NCBI GenBank assembly: GCA_019244055.1
Contig: JAFATG010000020.1
Coordinates: 1-42,713 of the forward strand
Direction: 5' to 3'
DNA length: 42,713 nucleotides
DNA from: Acidobacteriaceae bacterium
Lineage (GTDB): Bacteria > Acidobacteriota > Terriglobia > Bryobacterales > Bryobacteraceae
Shown: positions 1-8,058 of the stretch, in pieces
How positions within the stretch are numbered: the first letter of the stretch is position 1
Layout of the letters: the number at the start of each line of letters is the position of its first letter
Program-made: the position numbers and the translations under genes
The notes under the pieces: model-generated
Database searches by the model: none
The model's input: only the letters and a program-made list of their open reading frames with translations
Told to the model about the DNA's origin: nothing

Positions 1-1
1 C

Positions 2-1318
2 ATTGTAGTCAAGGGCGTTCCCACTACACAGGCGGGAACCTTCCGCTCCATCGTCAACGAGCAGTTTTCGCAGTGGTTAATGACCCAGGTGAATGCGACC
101 GATTACCGGCTTACTATGAGGCCCTCCGAGGCGCTCGCGATGTGGCAGAACGTTCTCGCTCAGGCAAAGAACACCATTGATAAGAAAATAAACGGCCTAG
201 GCATCAGTGAGGCGACTGTGCAGCAACGCCGCGAGGACCGCGATTCCGAGTTGCTGGTGCAGTTGCCGAACATAGACGACCCGGCCCGGGTCAAAGAGAT
301 CCTCCAGACGGCCGCCGTGCTGGATCTGTATGACGTAAAGGGCGGTCCGTACGCGAGCCGCGATGAAGCCCTGGCCCAGAACGGTGGCATACTCCCGGCA
401 GGAACCAAATTAATCGGTGAACCTACCGACACTGGTTCCACCTCACGCGGCGGCGGAGTGTATCTGGTTGCTCGAACTCCGGTTGTCAGGGGGCCTGATA
501 TCCGCGACGCGCGCGCCCAACAGGGCGACCTGCCCAATAGCTGGGACACAGGTTTTGTTCTAAGTCAGGATGCGGCCAAACGGTTCGCGAGCTACACTGG
601 CTCCCACATAGGCCAGCGGCTGGCCATCGTGCTCGACAGAAAAGTGCTTCAGGCGCCCACGATCCAAAACCAGATCAGCGACCAGGGCAGGATCACGAAT
701 GAGCCGAGCCAGCAGGACGCGGCCGACCTCGCCCTAAATTTGAAAGCGGGTTCGCTGCCTGCCAGCGTGAAATACGAGCAGGAAAGTACGGTCGGGCCTT
801 CTCTTGGTGCTGATTCTATGCGCGAAGGTTTTGTGGCTGGCATCGCCGGCGTGCTGGCTGTCATTATCGCGATGCTCATTTACTACCGGAAGAGTGGCAT
901 AAACGCGACGCTGGCATTGATACTGAACGCAATTATCCTGGTCGCTTGCCTGAGTTATTTCGGAGCCGTACTAACCCTGCCTGGCATAGCCGGTATCATC
1001 CTGACCATCGGTATGGCGGTGGACAGCAACGTACTGATTTTTGAACGCATTCGGGAAGAACTGCGGGCAGGCAAAGCGGTAAGGCCCGCGGTAGATACCG
1101 GGTTTAGTAAAGCATTTCTCACAATTATCGACACGCACATCACGACGATCGTTTCTTGCGCCATTCTATTCCTGTTCGGGTCGGGACCTGTCAAGGGATT
1201 CGCGGTGACGCTAGTGATCGGCCTTATGGCGAACGTGTTCACGGCGGTTTTTGTGTCGAAAGTCATTTTTGATTGGGAGTTATCCCGGCCCAAGCCGGTA
1301 ACGGCCCTCAGTATTTAG
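2..1318 (+). CDS. secD: Protein translocase subunit SecD, 5'-truncated by window edge
   Basis: SecD is the membrane partner of SecF that uses the proton gradient to help pull preproteins through SecYEG. The reading frame is open to the left edge (first full codon at base 2), so the N-terminus lies outside the window; the first ATG at 80 is internal. About 438 residues are visible. The first two thirds are the large periplasmic region; the last third holds the RND-type membrane block with several hydrophobic helices. The family-typical stretch GMAVDSNVLIFERIREE is near residue 335 of the visible part, with the Asp of AVDSN expected to matter for proton coupling. secF follows after 106 bases. 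The identification is secure; only the start is missing. Confidence 0.95.
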   Translation: MVVKGVPTTQAGTFRSIVNEQFSQWLMTQVNATDYRLTMRPSEALAMWQNVLAQAKNTIDKKINGLGISEATVQQRREDRDSELLVQLPNIDDPARVKEILQTAAVLDLYDVKGGPYASRDEALAQNGGILPAGTKLIGEPTDTGSTSRGGGVYLVARTPVVRGPDIRDARAQQGDLPNSWDTGFVLSQDAAKRFASYTGSHIGQRLAIVLDRKVLQAPTIQNQISDQGRITNEPSQQDAADLALNLKAGSLPASVKYEQESTVGPSLGADSMREGFVAGIAGVLAVIIAMLIYYRKSGINATLALILNAIILVACLSYFGAVLTLPGIAGIILTIGMAVDSNVLIFERIREELRAGKAVRPAVDTGFSKAFLTIIDTHITTIVSCAILFLFGSGPVKGFAVTLVIGLMANVFTAVFVSKVIFDWELSRPKPVTALSI

Positions 1319-1424
1319 CCGGCGTACACCTAAGCAGCCTTACGGGGCCTTGGTTGCGCTGGAAATGGGAACATTTGTAACGATCCGGTGTCTATGTCCA
1401 ATAGATGCCGGCCTCTGAAGCTAG

Positions 1425-2660
1425 ATGGAAATCTTCAAGCAAACGAACTTCGACTTTCTCGGCAAGAAGTGGCCGTTCATTATCTTGTCGCTTGTGCTTA
1501 CGGCGGCTGGGCTGCTTAGTCTATGGATTAAAGGAGGCCCGAGGTACGGAATAGACTTTACGGGTGGCGCGCTGATGGACGTCAATTTCGTTAAGCGACC
1601 CCCGGCGGAGGCGATTCGGTCCGCGCTTCGCAAGAAGATTTCGGGCGAGATCGAGGTGCAGGAAGTAAGCAACTCGCAGGAAGTGCTCATATCCACGGGG
1701 GCACGCGACGAACAGGCTCTACAGGCCGCGCGCACCGATATGATCGACACTCTCAATGCCACCTTTAATCACAGCTCGGGCGGCAAACTGGATATTAACA
1801 ACGCCCCGCAGAGCGCTCTTGCCGATTCGCTGCGGCAACCATTAGCGAACGAGGGCGTGGCGCTTTCAGACGATCAATTGCAAGCGCTGGCGAAGGGTAT
1901 CACCAATTACCGCGATGCCCATTCCGGCCTGATCCGGAATTTGGATGAGCTTTCGTCGTTACCCGGTATTACCCCGAAAATCTTGAACGTCATCAAGCAG
2001 CAGTGCTTCGCGGGTACTTTTACTATCCGCAGCTACGAATTTGTCGGGCCGAAAATAGGCGCGGATCTCCGCCGGCAGGCAATAAACGTGGTGTTGATCG
2101 CTCTGGGCGCGATGCTCGTTTACATTGCGTTCCGATTTGAATGGATTTACGGTGTCGCCGCCGTTATCGCGGTTTTCCACGACACGATCATCACCATCGG
2201 CTTGTTCTCGATTTTCAATAAGCGGATTGATCTTACGGTGATTGCCGCGTTGCTGACTCTGGTTGGCTACTCGATGAACGATACGATCGTGACATTTGAT
2301 CGTATTCGCGAGAACTTGCGCCTGGGAGTGCGTGGATCCTTTTCGAACATCGTGAACCTGAGTATCAATCAGACGCTGAGCCGAACGGTTTTGACTTCGG
2401 GACTGACGTTTCTGACGGCTCTCTCTCTGTTTTTGTTCGGTGGCCAGGTTCTGAACGGGTTTTCTTTTGCATTGGTAGTCGGTATCATTATTGGCACCTA
2501 TTCGTCCATTTTTATAGCGAGTCCGATATTGATCTTTTGGCAGAATATGGCGGAGCGCCGAAACAGGCGACCGCGTATGGCGGCCGCTCCCGTGGAGAAC
2601 CGGGCTCGAAGCGCGGCGCGGTCGGTGAAGAATGTGAAACCGGTGAGAACCGCGAAGTAA
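1425..2660 (+). CDS. secF: Protein translocase subunit SecF with an extra periplasmic domain
   Basis: SecF works with SecD in proton-driven late steps of Sec export. Transmembrane helix 1 is at about residues 17-35, followed by the family motif YGIDFTGG (41-48); the C-terminal RND block spans about 218-372 and contains VAAVIAVFHDT and GYSMNDTIVTFDRIREN. The protein is 411 residues, whereas SecF is usually about 300-320. The excess is an insertion at about residues 115-200 in the first periplasmic loop. It contains LDINNAPQSAL and, later, LDELSSLPGITPKILNVIK, which resemble the helix-hairpin-helix segments of ComEA/GspK-type proteins. The C-terminal tail (375-411) is very basic. No good Shine-Dalgarno is visible before the ATG. 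secD lies upstream and tonB follows. Confidence 0.95.
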   Translation: MEIFKQTNFDFLGKKWPFIILSLVLTAAGLLSLWIKGGPRYGIDFTGGALMDVNFVKRPPAEAIRSALRKKISGEIEVQEVSNSQEVLISTGARDEQALQAARTDMIDTLNATFNHSSGGKLDINNAPQSALADSLRQPLANEGVALSDDQLQALAKGITNYRDAHSGLIRNLDELSSLPGITPKILNVIKQQCFAGTFTIRSYEFVGPKIGADLRRQAINVVLIALGAMLVYIAFRFEWIYGVAAVIAVFHDTIITIGLFSIFNKRIDLTVIAALLTLVGYSMNDTIVTFDRIRENLRLGVRGSFSNIVNLSINQTLSRTVLTSGLTFLTALSLFLFGGQVLNGFSFALVVGIIIGTYSSIFIASPILIFWQNMAERRNRRPRMAAAPVENRARSAARSVKNVKPVRTAK

Positions 2661-2717
2661 CAGAATCGTATACAATCCAATCCTGGCCTGTTTTGGCTGG
2701 AAGGGAGGGGAAGTGAG

Positions 2718-3458
2718 ATGTTCAATCAAACTTTTGTAGACGGAACTGCAAAAACCAAGAAGCCGTACACCATTGTGCTGTCCCTCATACTGCAGATCGG
2801 CGTGATCGGCATTCTGATTCTGATCCCTCTGATCTATACCCAGACGCTTCCGAGCGCGCAGTTGAAGAGTATGTTGATTGCGCCGCCCCCGCCTCCGCCC
2901 CCGCCGCCTCCGCCCCCGCCGCAGCAGCCGAAGGTGCAGCCGAAGCCTGTCATCAAGCAGTTCATAGCCAACCAACTGGTCGCGCCTAAGGTCATCCCAA
3001 AACAGATTAATAAGATCGAAGAGGCCGCACCGCCCCCGGACACGGGAATGGGTGTTGTCGGCGGTACGGGTGAAGCCGGTGGTGCAGTCGGAGGAGTAAT
3101 TGGTGGTGTTCTCGGCGGAGTGCCTGGAGCGCCTCCGCCGCCTCCGCCCCCGAAGGCCAAGCCGACCGGCCCGGTACGTATAGGTGGCCAGGTCGCGGAA
3201 GCCAATCTGATCCGCAAAGTCACCCCGGTGTATCCCCCGCTTGCTAAATCAGCGCGCGTGCAAGGCACAGTCGAGTTTAGTGCGGTCATCGACAAGCAAG
3301 GAAATATCCAAAACCTTCAGCTGGTGCGTGGCCATCCATTGCTGGTTCAGGCGGCCAAGGAAGCGGTTCTGCAGTGGAAGTACCGGCCGACCATGCTGAA
3401 TGGTCAGCCAGTCGATGTAATCACTGATATCATCGTAAACTTCACGCTGAGTCAGTAG
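2718..3458 (+). CDS. tonB: TonB-family energy transducer
   Basis: TonB links the inner-membrane ExbB/ExbD motor to outer-membrane receptors. Layout of the 246 residues: short cytoplasmic N-terminus, one membrane helix at about 18-40, a run of 13 prolines at 56-68, a second basic/proline segment to about 108, a glycine-rich linker 109-137 (GG-V repeats), another proline run 139-145, and a TonB C-terminal domain from about 158 to 246 with VTPVYPPLAKSARVQGTV and the terminal AVLQWKYRP. The glycine-rich linker between two proline runs is unusual for TonB and would give a long flexible periplasmic arm. A strong Shine-Dalgarno (AGGGAGGGGAAG) ends just before the ATG. exbB and two exbD genes follow, which supports the role. 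A TATACAAT sequence at 2669 could be a -10 element, but no -35 is convincing. Confidence 0.92.
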   Translation: MFNQTFVDGTAKTKKPYTIVLSLILQIGVIGILILIPLIYTQTLPSAQLKSMLIAPPPPPPPPPPPPPQQPKVQPKPVIKQFIANQLVAPKVIPKQINKIEEAAPPPDTGMGVVGGTGEAGGAVGGVIGGVLGGVPGAPPPPPPPKAKPTGPVRIGGQVAEANLIRKVTPVYPPLAKSARVQGTVEFSAVIDKQGNIQNLQLVRGHPLLVQAAKEAVLQWKYRPTMLNGQPVDVITDIIVNFTLSQ

Positions 3459-3519
3459 GAGAGAAGTTTCAGTTCGTTAGAAATTAGCAACACTATTCGA
3501 TTCAACTTAGGAGATAAGC

Positions 3520-4254
3520 ATGGTTTTACAACTTCAAGTCTGGGCGTTCTGGCTTTTCCAGGAGGCCGAAGGAATCAGTTTTGATCCGCGTTCGGTATGG
3601 GGCAACATGGGCGTCATGGCCAAATGTGTTGTCGCCGTTCTTTTCATCATGTCGGCATGGTCGATCGGTGTGATGATTGACCGGTTAATCGCCTACAACG
3701 CAGCCCGCAAACAATCCCGCGCGTTCGCCCCGGCGGTCGCCGGTGCATTACGCGAGGGCAAGCTGGATGAAGCAATCAAGATTGCCGATCGTTTTAACAA
3801 GAGCCATCTCGCCAAGGTCGTCGTGGCCGGGCTGCAGGAATTCAAAGCCCACCAGATGAGCGCGGATATTCCGGGCGAGGAGATCGAGGCTTCGCGGCGC
3901 GCTTTGGAAAGAGCCGAGGCCATCGTTCACGCTGAACTGAAACGCGGCGTCAGCAGTCTCGCCACGATTGGTTCCACTGCGCCGTTCGTCGGTCTCTTCG
4001 GCACCGTTGTCGGCATCATGAACGCGTTCAAGTCGATTTCGACTTCGAAGTCCACAGGCTTGGGGGCAGTAGCTGGCGGTATTTCCGAAGCCCTGATCAC
4101 GACCGCAGTCGGTCTGTTTGTGGCGATTCCGGCCGTCTGGATGTTCAACTACTTCACCAACCGTATCGAAGCATTCGACGTGGAAATGGGCAACTCCAGT
4201 TCCGAGCTGATCGACTACTTCTTGAAACGTACTCAGCGGACGGTGGCGAAGTAG
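3520..4254 (+). CDS. exbB: MotA/TolQ/ExbB proton-channel protein
   Basis: This is the motor subunit that, with ExbD, converts proton flow into force on TonB. The 244 residues contain three membrane helices at about 33-53, 149-170 and 188-210, with a large cytoplasmic loop between the first and second, as in ExbB/TolQ. The family core is clear: STAPFVGLFGTVVGIMNAF (152-170), then GISEALITTAVGLFVAIPAV (187-206). The ATG is preceded by AGGAGA at good spacing. It sits 61 bases after tonB and 121 bases before the first exbD, and that second gap carries a strong hairpin (separate entry). ExbB rather than TolQ is preferred because tonB is adjacent and no tolA or tolB is seen. Confidence 0.93.
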   Translation: MVLQLQVWAFWLFQEAEGISFDPRSVWGNMGVMAKCVVAVLFIMSAWSIGVMIDRLIAYNAARKQSRAFAPAVAGALREGKLDEAIKIADRFNKSHLAKVVVAGLQEFKAHQMSADIPGEEIEASRRALERAEAIVHAELKRGVSSLATIGSTAPFVGLFGTVVGIMNAFKSISTSKSTGLGAVAGGISEALITTAVGLFVAIPAVWMFNYFTNRIEAFDVEMGNSSSELIDYFLKRTQRTVAK

Positions 4255-4293
4255 GCTGCCGGTTTTTCGGAAGATCGAGTTGAATCGAAATTT

Positions 4294-4320
4294 GCGGAGC
4301 GGCGAAGGCCGCTTCGCTTT
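4294..4320 (+). promoter_or_regulatory. Strong hairpin between exbB and exbD (attenuator or processing site)
   Basis: A 10-base-pair stem (4294-4303 pairing with 4308-4317, one G-T wobble) closes a 4-base GAAG loop and is followed by only three T residues. It lies 39 bases after the exbB stop and 55 bases before the exbD start. It looks like a weak or partial terminator, or an RNA-processing/stability element, that could make exbD expression lower than exbB. The hairpin is seen directly; the role is inference. Confidence 0.55.
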
Positions 4321-4375
4321 ACTGGAACACGTTCCCTTTAATTGAGCACTTCGTGAGTTTTAGAGGAGCTGAGAA

Positions 4376-4816
4376 ATGAAGTTACCGAAAGCACCGCCCG
4401 TTGTTTCTGACATTAATGTCACTCCGATGGTGGACGTGATGCTGGTGCTGCTGATCATTTTCATGGTGATCACGCCTATGTTGTCCAAAGGCCAAAACGT
4501 CAATCTGGTCAAAACGCACAACGACATCAAGATGCAGGAGGCGGACAAGGAAGACGCCATTCTAGTCGCCATCACGCGCGATGGCAGGGTATTCCTGAGT
4601 CCGGGAAATTCTGTGATCACCACGGACAAGCTGGCCGGCAAAGTGAAAGATCTTCAGACAAACCGTTCCGACAAGACCGTTTACATCAAGGCTGATGCTC
4701 GTGCCCGCTTTTCCAGCATTACCGATGTGATTGACGTTCTTCGCACCGCGGGAGTAGATCAACTCGGATTGATCACGGAAAATATCCAGAACAAGAAAGG
4801 CAGTCTAGCTCTCTAA
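4376..4816 (+). CDS. exbD: ExbD/TolR family protein (first copy)
   Basis: ExbD subunits sit inside the ExbB pentamer and carry the proton-binding Asp. This 146-residue copy has the canonical N-terminal pattern SDINVTPMVDVMLVLLIIFMV, with the key Asp at residue 20 at the start of a single membrane helix (20-36). The remaining ~110 residues form a periplasmic domain, including the typical DKTVYIKADARA and the following helix ITDVIDVLRTAGVDQLGLIT. The start has a good GAGGAG site. A second exbD follows after 28 bases. Both paralogues keep the Asp, so both could be functional, possibly as a mixed dimer. Confidence 0.93.
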   Translation: MKLPKAPPVVSDINVTPMVDVMLVLLIIFMVITPMLSKGQNVNLVKTHNDIKMQEADKEDAILVAITRDGRVFLSPGNSVITTDKLAGKVKDLQTNRSDKTVYIKADARARFSSITDVIDVLRTAGVDQLGLITENIQNKKGSLAL

Positions 4817-4844
4817 CTAGATCGGCTGAAAGGGGGAATTCGAT

Positions 4845-5273
4845 ATGGCAATGCAAGTTGGCGGCTCCGGGGGAGCAAAGGCGGACATCAACGTTACCCC
4901 GCTTATCGACGTATTGCTCGTTCTACTGATCATCTTTATGGTCATCACTCCTTTGACCCCACATGGGCTGAATACTCTGGTGCCTCAGCCTCCGCCTCCA
5001 AATATGCCGCCTCCCCCGCCCAATCAGGATCCGACGGTAGTAATCGAGGTTGCCAAAGACTCGAGCCTCCAGATCAACGGAACTCCGGTCAAGGAGGCCG
5101 AGTTGCAATCGAAGCTCGAGGACATCTTCAAGACTCGCGCGACGAAAGTCGTATTCGTAAAAGGGGATCCGGACGTCGATTACCGTTACGTCGCTCAGGC
5201 GATCGATGATGCCGAGGGTGCCGGCCTCGATAAGGTCGGAATCATGACTCCGAAGGTCGAGGCGGGGCAGTAG
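4845..5273 (+). CDS. exbD: ExbD/TolR family protein (second copy, proline-rich)
   Basis: This is a second ExbD-type subunit of 142 residues. ADINVTPLIDVLLVLLIIFMV covers residues 13-33 and Asp22 is the expected proton-carrying residue. After the membrane helix it has a proline-rich linker (about 48-64, with runs PPPP and PPPPP) that the first copy lacks, then the periplasmic domain with KVVFVKGDPDVDYRYVAQAIDDAEGAG. AAGGGGG lies 8 bases before the ATG. It is 28 bases after the first copy and 21 bases before the TPR lipoprotein. Together with exbB and tonB it should form one energisation complex; how the two ExbD types are divided is not visible from sequence. Confidence 0.92.
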   Translation: MAMQVGGSGGAKADINVTPLIDVLLVLLIIFMVITPLTPHGLNTLVPQPPPPNMPPPPPNQDPTVVIEVAKDSSLQINGTPVKEAELQSKLEDIFKTRATKVVFVKGDPDVDYRYVAQAIDDAEGAGLDKVGIMTPKVEAGQ

Positions 5274-5294
5274 CGCCGCAAAGGATCGGGATCC

Positions 5295-6119
5295 ATGAAA
5301 AACACGAAATGGTTGACGGTTGCCTTAGGTAGCGGTCTTCTGCTCGCAGCAACGGGGTGCGCCAAGTTACAATCTCGCGATCAGATGAACCAGGGGGTTC
5401 AGGCTTACAAGAACAACCACTATGCGGATGCGGTCAAGCACTTTAAGGAAGCTGTTCGGCTAGATCCGACCAATCAGAACGCTCAACTCTATCTCGCCAC
5501 TTCCTACATGATCCAGTGGGTCCCGGGCGCGGAAACGCCGGACAACAAGAAAAACTATGATATGGCCCAGCAGGAGTTTCAAAAAGTCCTACAGAAGGAC
5601 CCTGGCAACTCTCTGGCGCTCGCATCCATGGCCTCGATGGCCTACAACTCCGCAACTGGCGGGACGCCAGATCAAAAAGTGGCGGCGCTGGAGCAAGCTC
5701 GCAAGTGGAACGTGCGGCGAATCGAAGTGGACCCCAAGGATTCGGAGGCCTACTATTACCTTGGCGTAATCGCATACGCTGAGGCTCTGGGGCCCATCAG
5801 CAGCGCACGGGTCCAGGAGAAACTCAAACCCGATAATCCAGGCCCGCTGCCTGACGCGAAGGCAAGGAACGAGCTCAAGGCTAAGTTCGACAAGACGATT
5901 GACGACGGACTCGAGAACCTGAAGAAATGCCTCTCCTACGACAAGGAAAACGAAGACGCTATGTCCTATGTGAACCTTCTGCTTCGCGAGAAGGCCGCGC
6001 TGGCAGATTCTGTTGAACAGGCTAAAGCCGATGCCGCGCAGGCCGACGACTGGATGAACAAGTCGCTCGACATGAGAAAGATGAAGGCCAGTCGGCCCCA
6101 GAAGACTCAGGCCAGCTAA
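5295..6119 (+). CDS. TPR-repeat lipoprotein
   Basis: The 274-residue product begins with a lipoprotein signal: basic MKNTKW, a hydrophobic core, and the lipobox AATGC with Cys22 as the lipidation site. The mature part contains tetratricopeptide repeats, for example NNHYADAVKHFKEAVRLDP (39-57), then FQKVLQKDPGNSLALASMA and RIEVDPKDSEAYYYLGVIA, and a last repeat around LENLKKCLSYDKENEDAMSY. The C-terminus is charged and probably coiled. Its position directly behind exbD suggests an envelope role linked to the TonB motor, such as a scaffold, but this is inference. It is the last gene before an intrinsic terminator. No enzyme signature is visible. Confidence 0.88.
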   Translation: MKNTKWLTVALGSGLLLAATGCAKLQSRDQMNQGVQAYKNNHYADAVKHFKEAVRLDPTNQNAQLYLATSYMIQWVPGAETPDNKKNYDMAQQEFQKVLQKDPGNSLALASMASMAYNSATGGTPDQKVAALEQARKWNVRRIEVDPKDSEAYYYLGVIAYAEALGPISSARVQEKLKPDNPGPLPDAKARNELKAKFDKTIDDGLENLKKCLSYDKENEDAMSYVNLLLREKAALADSVEQAKADAAQADDWMNKSLDMRKMKASRPQKTQAS

Positions 6120-6140
6120 TCTTCACCCAAAACAATTTCC

Positions 6141-6171
6141 GGGGAGCTCGCTTTACACGCGCTCCCTTTTT
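6141..6171 (+). terminator. Rho-independent terminator after the TPR lipoprotein gene
   Basis: GGGAGC (6142-6147) pairs with GCTCCC (6161-6166) around a 13-base loop and is followed by five T residues. It starts 22 bases after the TPR gene stop and lies just before the 3' end of the convergent mqnC. It would end the secDF-tonB-exb transcript. Confidence 0.7.
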
Positions 6172-6175
6172 CGCT

Positions 6176-7207
6176 TTAGTTCAGGAAGTACGTCCGGTAC
6201 AGCGTGTCTCGCTGCTTAGGGACGAATCCGGCATCGCGAATTAACCTTCGAAGCTGCTCTTCAGTTGCACGGTGATGCGTGCCTGCCGCCGAAACGACGT
6301 TCTCTTCAATCATGATGCTACCCACATCGTTTCCGCCGAATCGCAGGCCAAGCTGGCAGACCTTCAATCCCGGTGTCACCCAAGATGCCTGGATATTGAG
6401 AATGTTGTCCAGATACACGCGAGATAGCGCGAGCATCTTCAAGTACTCCACTGCGGTTGCTTCCTGCTTTACAAAGCGGCCCAAAGATGTATACTCGCGT
6501 TGGAAGAACCATGGAATGAAGGCCGTAAAGCCTCCTGTGTCCTCCTGAATCTGCCTGACAATGTCCAGGTGATTCATTCTCTGTTCGATCGTTTCGCCAG
6601 TGCCAAACATCATGGTTCCGGTGGTGCGCATACCCAGCGCGTGCGCGGTGCGGTGAACGTCGATCCATTCCTGAGTAGAGCACTTCAGCCGGCTGATCCG
6701 ATGGCGGACTTCGTTATCGAGTATTTCAGCGCCTCCGCCCGGAACCGAATCTAATCCGGCATCCCTGAGACGCGCAAGCGTATCCCGGAGAGATAAACCG
6801 CTCACTTCAGCAATGTTCACGATCTCGGGAGCCGAGAAACAGTGGCACCAAATGTTTGAGTGTGACTTGATCAACCGGAGCAGATCCTCGTACCATTCGA
6901 TCTTCAGGTCCGGGTGTAAGCCCCCCTGCATGAGGATGCCTGTACCACCCAGATCAATGGTCTCCTGGATTTTTTCCAGAATGACTTCTCTCGGCAGAAT
7001 GTATCCCTCTTTGTGCCCCATCGGGCGGTAGAAGGCGCAGAAGCTGCAGTATTCTGTGCAGAAGTTCGTGTAGTTAATATTTCGATCGATGATGTACGTT
7101 ACGATCCCATCTGGATGGAGCTTTCGTCGAAGGGCATCAGCTTCCATTCCGATGGCGATCAAATCCTCGCTCTGGTACATCTCGATCGCCTGCTGCCTTG
7201 AAATCAT
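6176..7207 (-). CDS. mqnC: Cyclic dehypoxanthine futalosine synthase MqnC (radical SAM)
   Basis: MqnC cyclises dehypoxanthine futalosine in the futalosine route to menaquinone. The radical-SAM cluster motif CTEYCSFC is at residues 50-57 (Cys50, 54, 57), in the family context INYTNFCTEYCSFCAFYR. Other family landmarks are GGTGILMQGGLHPDLKIEWYEDL, HCFSAPEI and DSVPGGGAEIL. At 343 residues it is near the usual length. SVPGGGAEIL and the N-terminal layout favour MqnC over its paralogue MqnE. It lies 15 bases downstream of mqnA, in the same direction, so the two are probably co-transcribed. Confidence 0.92.
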   Translation of the reverse strand: MISRQQAIEMYQSEDLIAIGMEADALRRKLHPDGIVTYIIDRNINYTNFCTEYCSFCAFYRPMGHKEGYILPREVILEKIQETIDLGGTGILMQGGLHPDLKIEWYEDLLRLIKSHSNIWCHCFSAPEIVNIAEVSGLSLRDTLARLRDAGLDSVPGGGAEILDNEVRHRISRLKCSTQEWIDVHRTAHALGMRTTGTMMFGTGETIEQRMNHLDIVRQIQEDTGGFTAFIPWFFQREYTSLGRFVKQEATAVEYLKMLALSRVYLDNILNIQASWVTPGLKVCQLGLRFGGNDVGSIMIEENVVSAAGTHHRATEEQLRRLIRDAGFVPKQRDTLYRTYFLN

Positions 7208-7222
7208 CAGCCGGTTCCCCTT

Positions 7223-8020
7223 TCAGGATGCACTCCTGGCGACAACGGTTTGACGAAGACTTGCTAGTTCGAGGAATGTTTCGAGCCCTTCCTGTTCCTT
7301 GGGTCCAATCTCAAACCAGATGTGATGCCGGAGGTACTGATTGGCAAGTTCTGGAGATATGTGCCGCCGGGCGCTTTCCAGCCCCGCAATCTCTGAGATC
7401 CTCTCAATCCCGAATCGATACGAGCTTTCAAGCAGAGTCTGCAGTTGCTGCAGCGGGAGGCCCGGTTTCCCGGCCCAGGCCGCGAACACCATCGGCAGAC
7501 CGGTCAGTTTCCGCCACTCGGCGCCAAGATCCAGGCAATCATACGGAAGCGTTTCCGGATCCAATCGGAGCGCCGGATCGCCGATTACGAGGGCTGCATC
7601 AGCGTTCTCGAGCATTTGATTCAGAAACGGCTTCTGCAATCCGATGTTCGGCTGTACTCCAAATCGCTCTCTCAGGATCACGCGGGCCAACTCCACAGAT
7701 GTACGAGAGCCGGAATCGGCGGCCACAGAGCGCACTTTGTTCCAAGGAACGCGTGAAAACAGCAGGATGCTGCGCACAGCGCCATGACTTGCAATCCCGA
7801 CTCCCGGCACGATTTCCAGACCCTGGCGCGCAATTTCGGCAACCGGCACGAGACCAATTTGAATACCGCCTTGCTCGACCTCTTTCGCGCAAACCGACGG
7901 GAGGGAAAACGAAAGCTCCACGGCCGCGGCTTGAGGGCCTCGCAAGATGCCCCACACCAGCGGAACAGTGTTCAGATAACTGACTGCGCCGATTTTGAAC
8001 CGCGAATCGCTTTCGCTCAA
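7223..8020 (-). CDS. mqnA: Chorismate dehydratase MqnA
   Basis: MqnA dehydrates chorismate to 3-enolpyruvylbenzoate, the entry step of the futalosine menaquinone pathway. The 265-residue protein starts FKIGAVSYLNTVPLVWGIL after seven residues, the characteristic MqnA/MqnD N-terminus (VSYLNTxPL). ALVIGDPAL and the ensuing DLGAEWRKLTGLPMVFAAW are also typical. The longest frame begins with TTG at 8020 and no clear Shine-Dalgarno is seen, so the start is uncertain by a few codons. It lies between queE (38-base gap) and mqnC (15-base gap) on the same strand. MqnA is preferred to MqnD from the VSYLNT motif and the pairing with mqnC. Confidence 0.9.
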   Translation of the reverse strand: MSESDSRFKIGAVSYLNTVPLVWGILRGPQAAAVELSFSLPSVCAKEVEQGGIQIGLVPVAEIARQGLEIVPGVGIASHGAVRSILLFSRVPWNKVRSVAADSGSRTSVELARVILRERFGVQPNIGLQKPFLNQMLENADAALVIGDPALRLDPETLPYDCLDLGAEWRKLTGLPMVFAAWAGKPGLPLQQLQTLLESSYRFGIERISEIAGLESARRHISPELANQYLRHHIWFEIGPKEQEGLETFLELASLRQTVVARSAS

Positions 8021-8058
8021 ATTTCAGTGTAGCGATTGTAGCTTTGCAAATCCGCACT

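Noticed and set aside
1959-2975. 338-aa minus-strand ORF across secF and tonB
   Set aside because: It runs antisense to two well-supported genes, is extremely rich in Arg, His and Gln, and shows no family motif.
7198-7983. 261-aa plus-strand ORF opposite mqnA
   Set aside because: It is antisense to a recognised enzyme, with low-complexity Arg/Ser/Pro composition and no domain.
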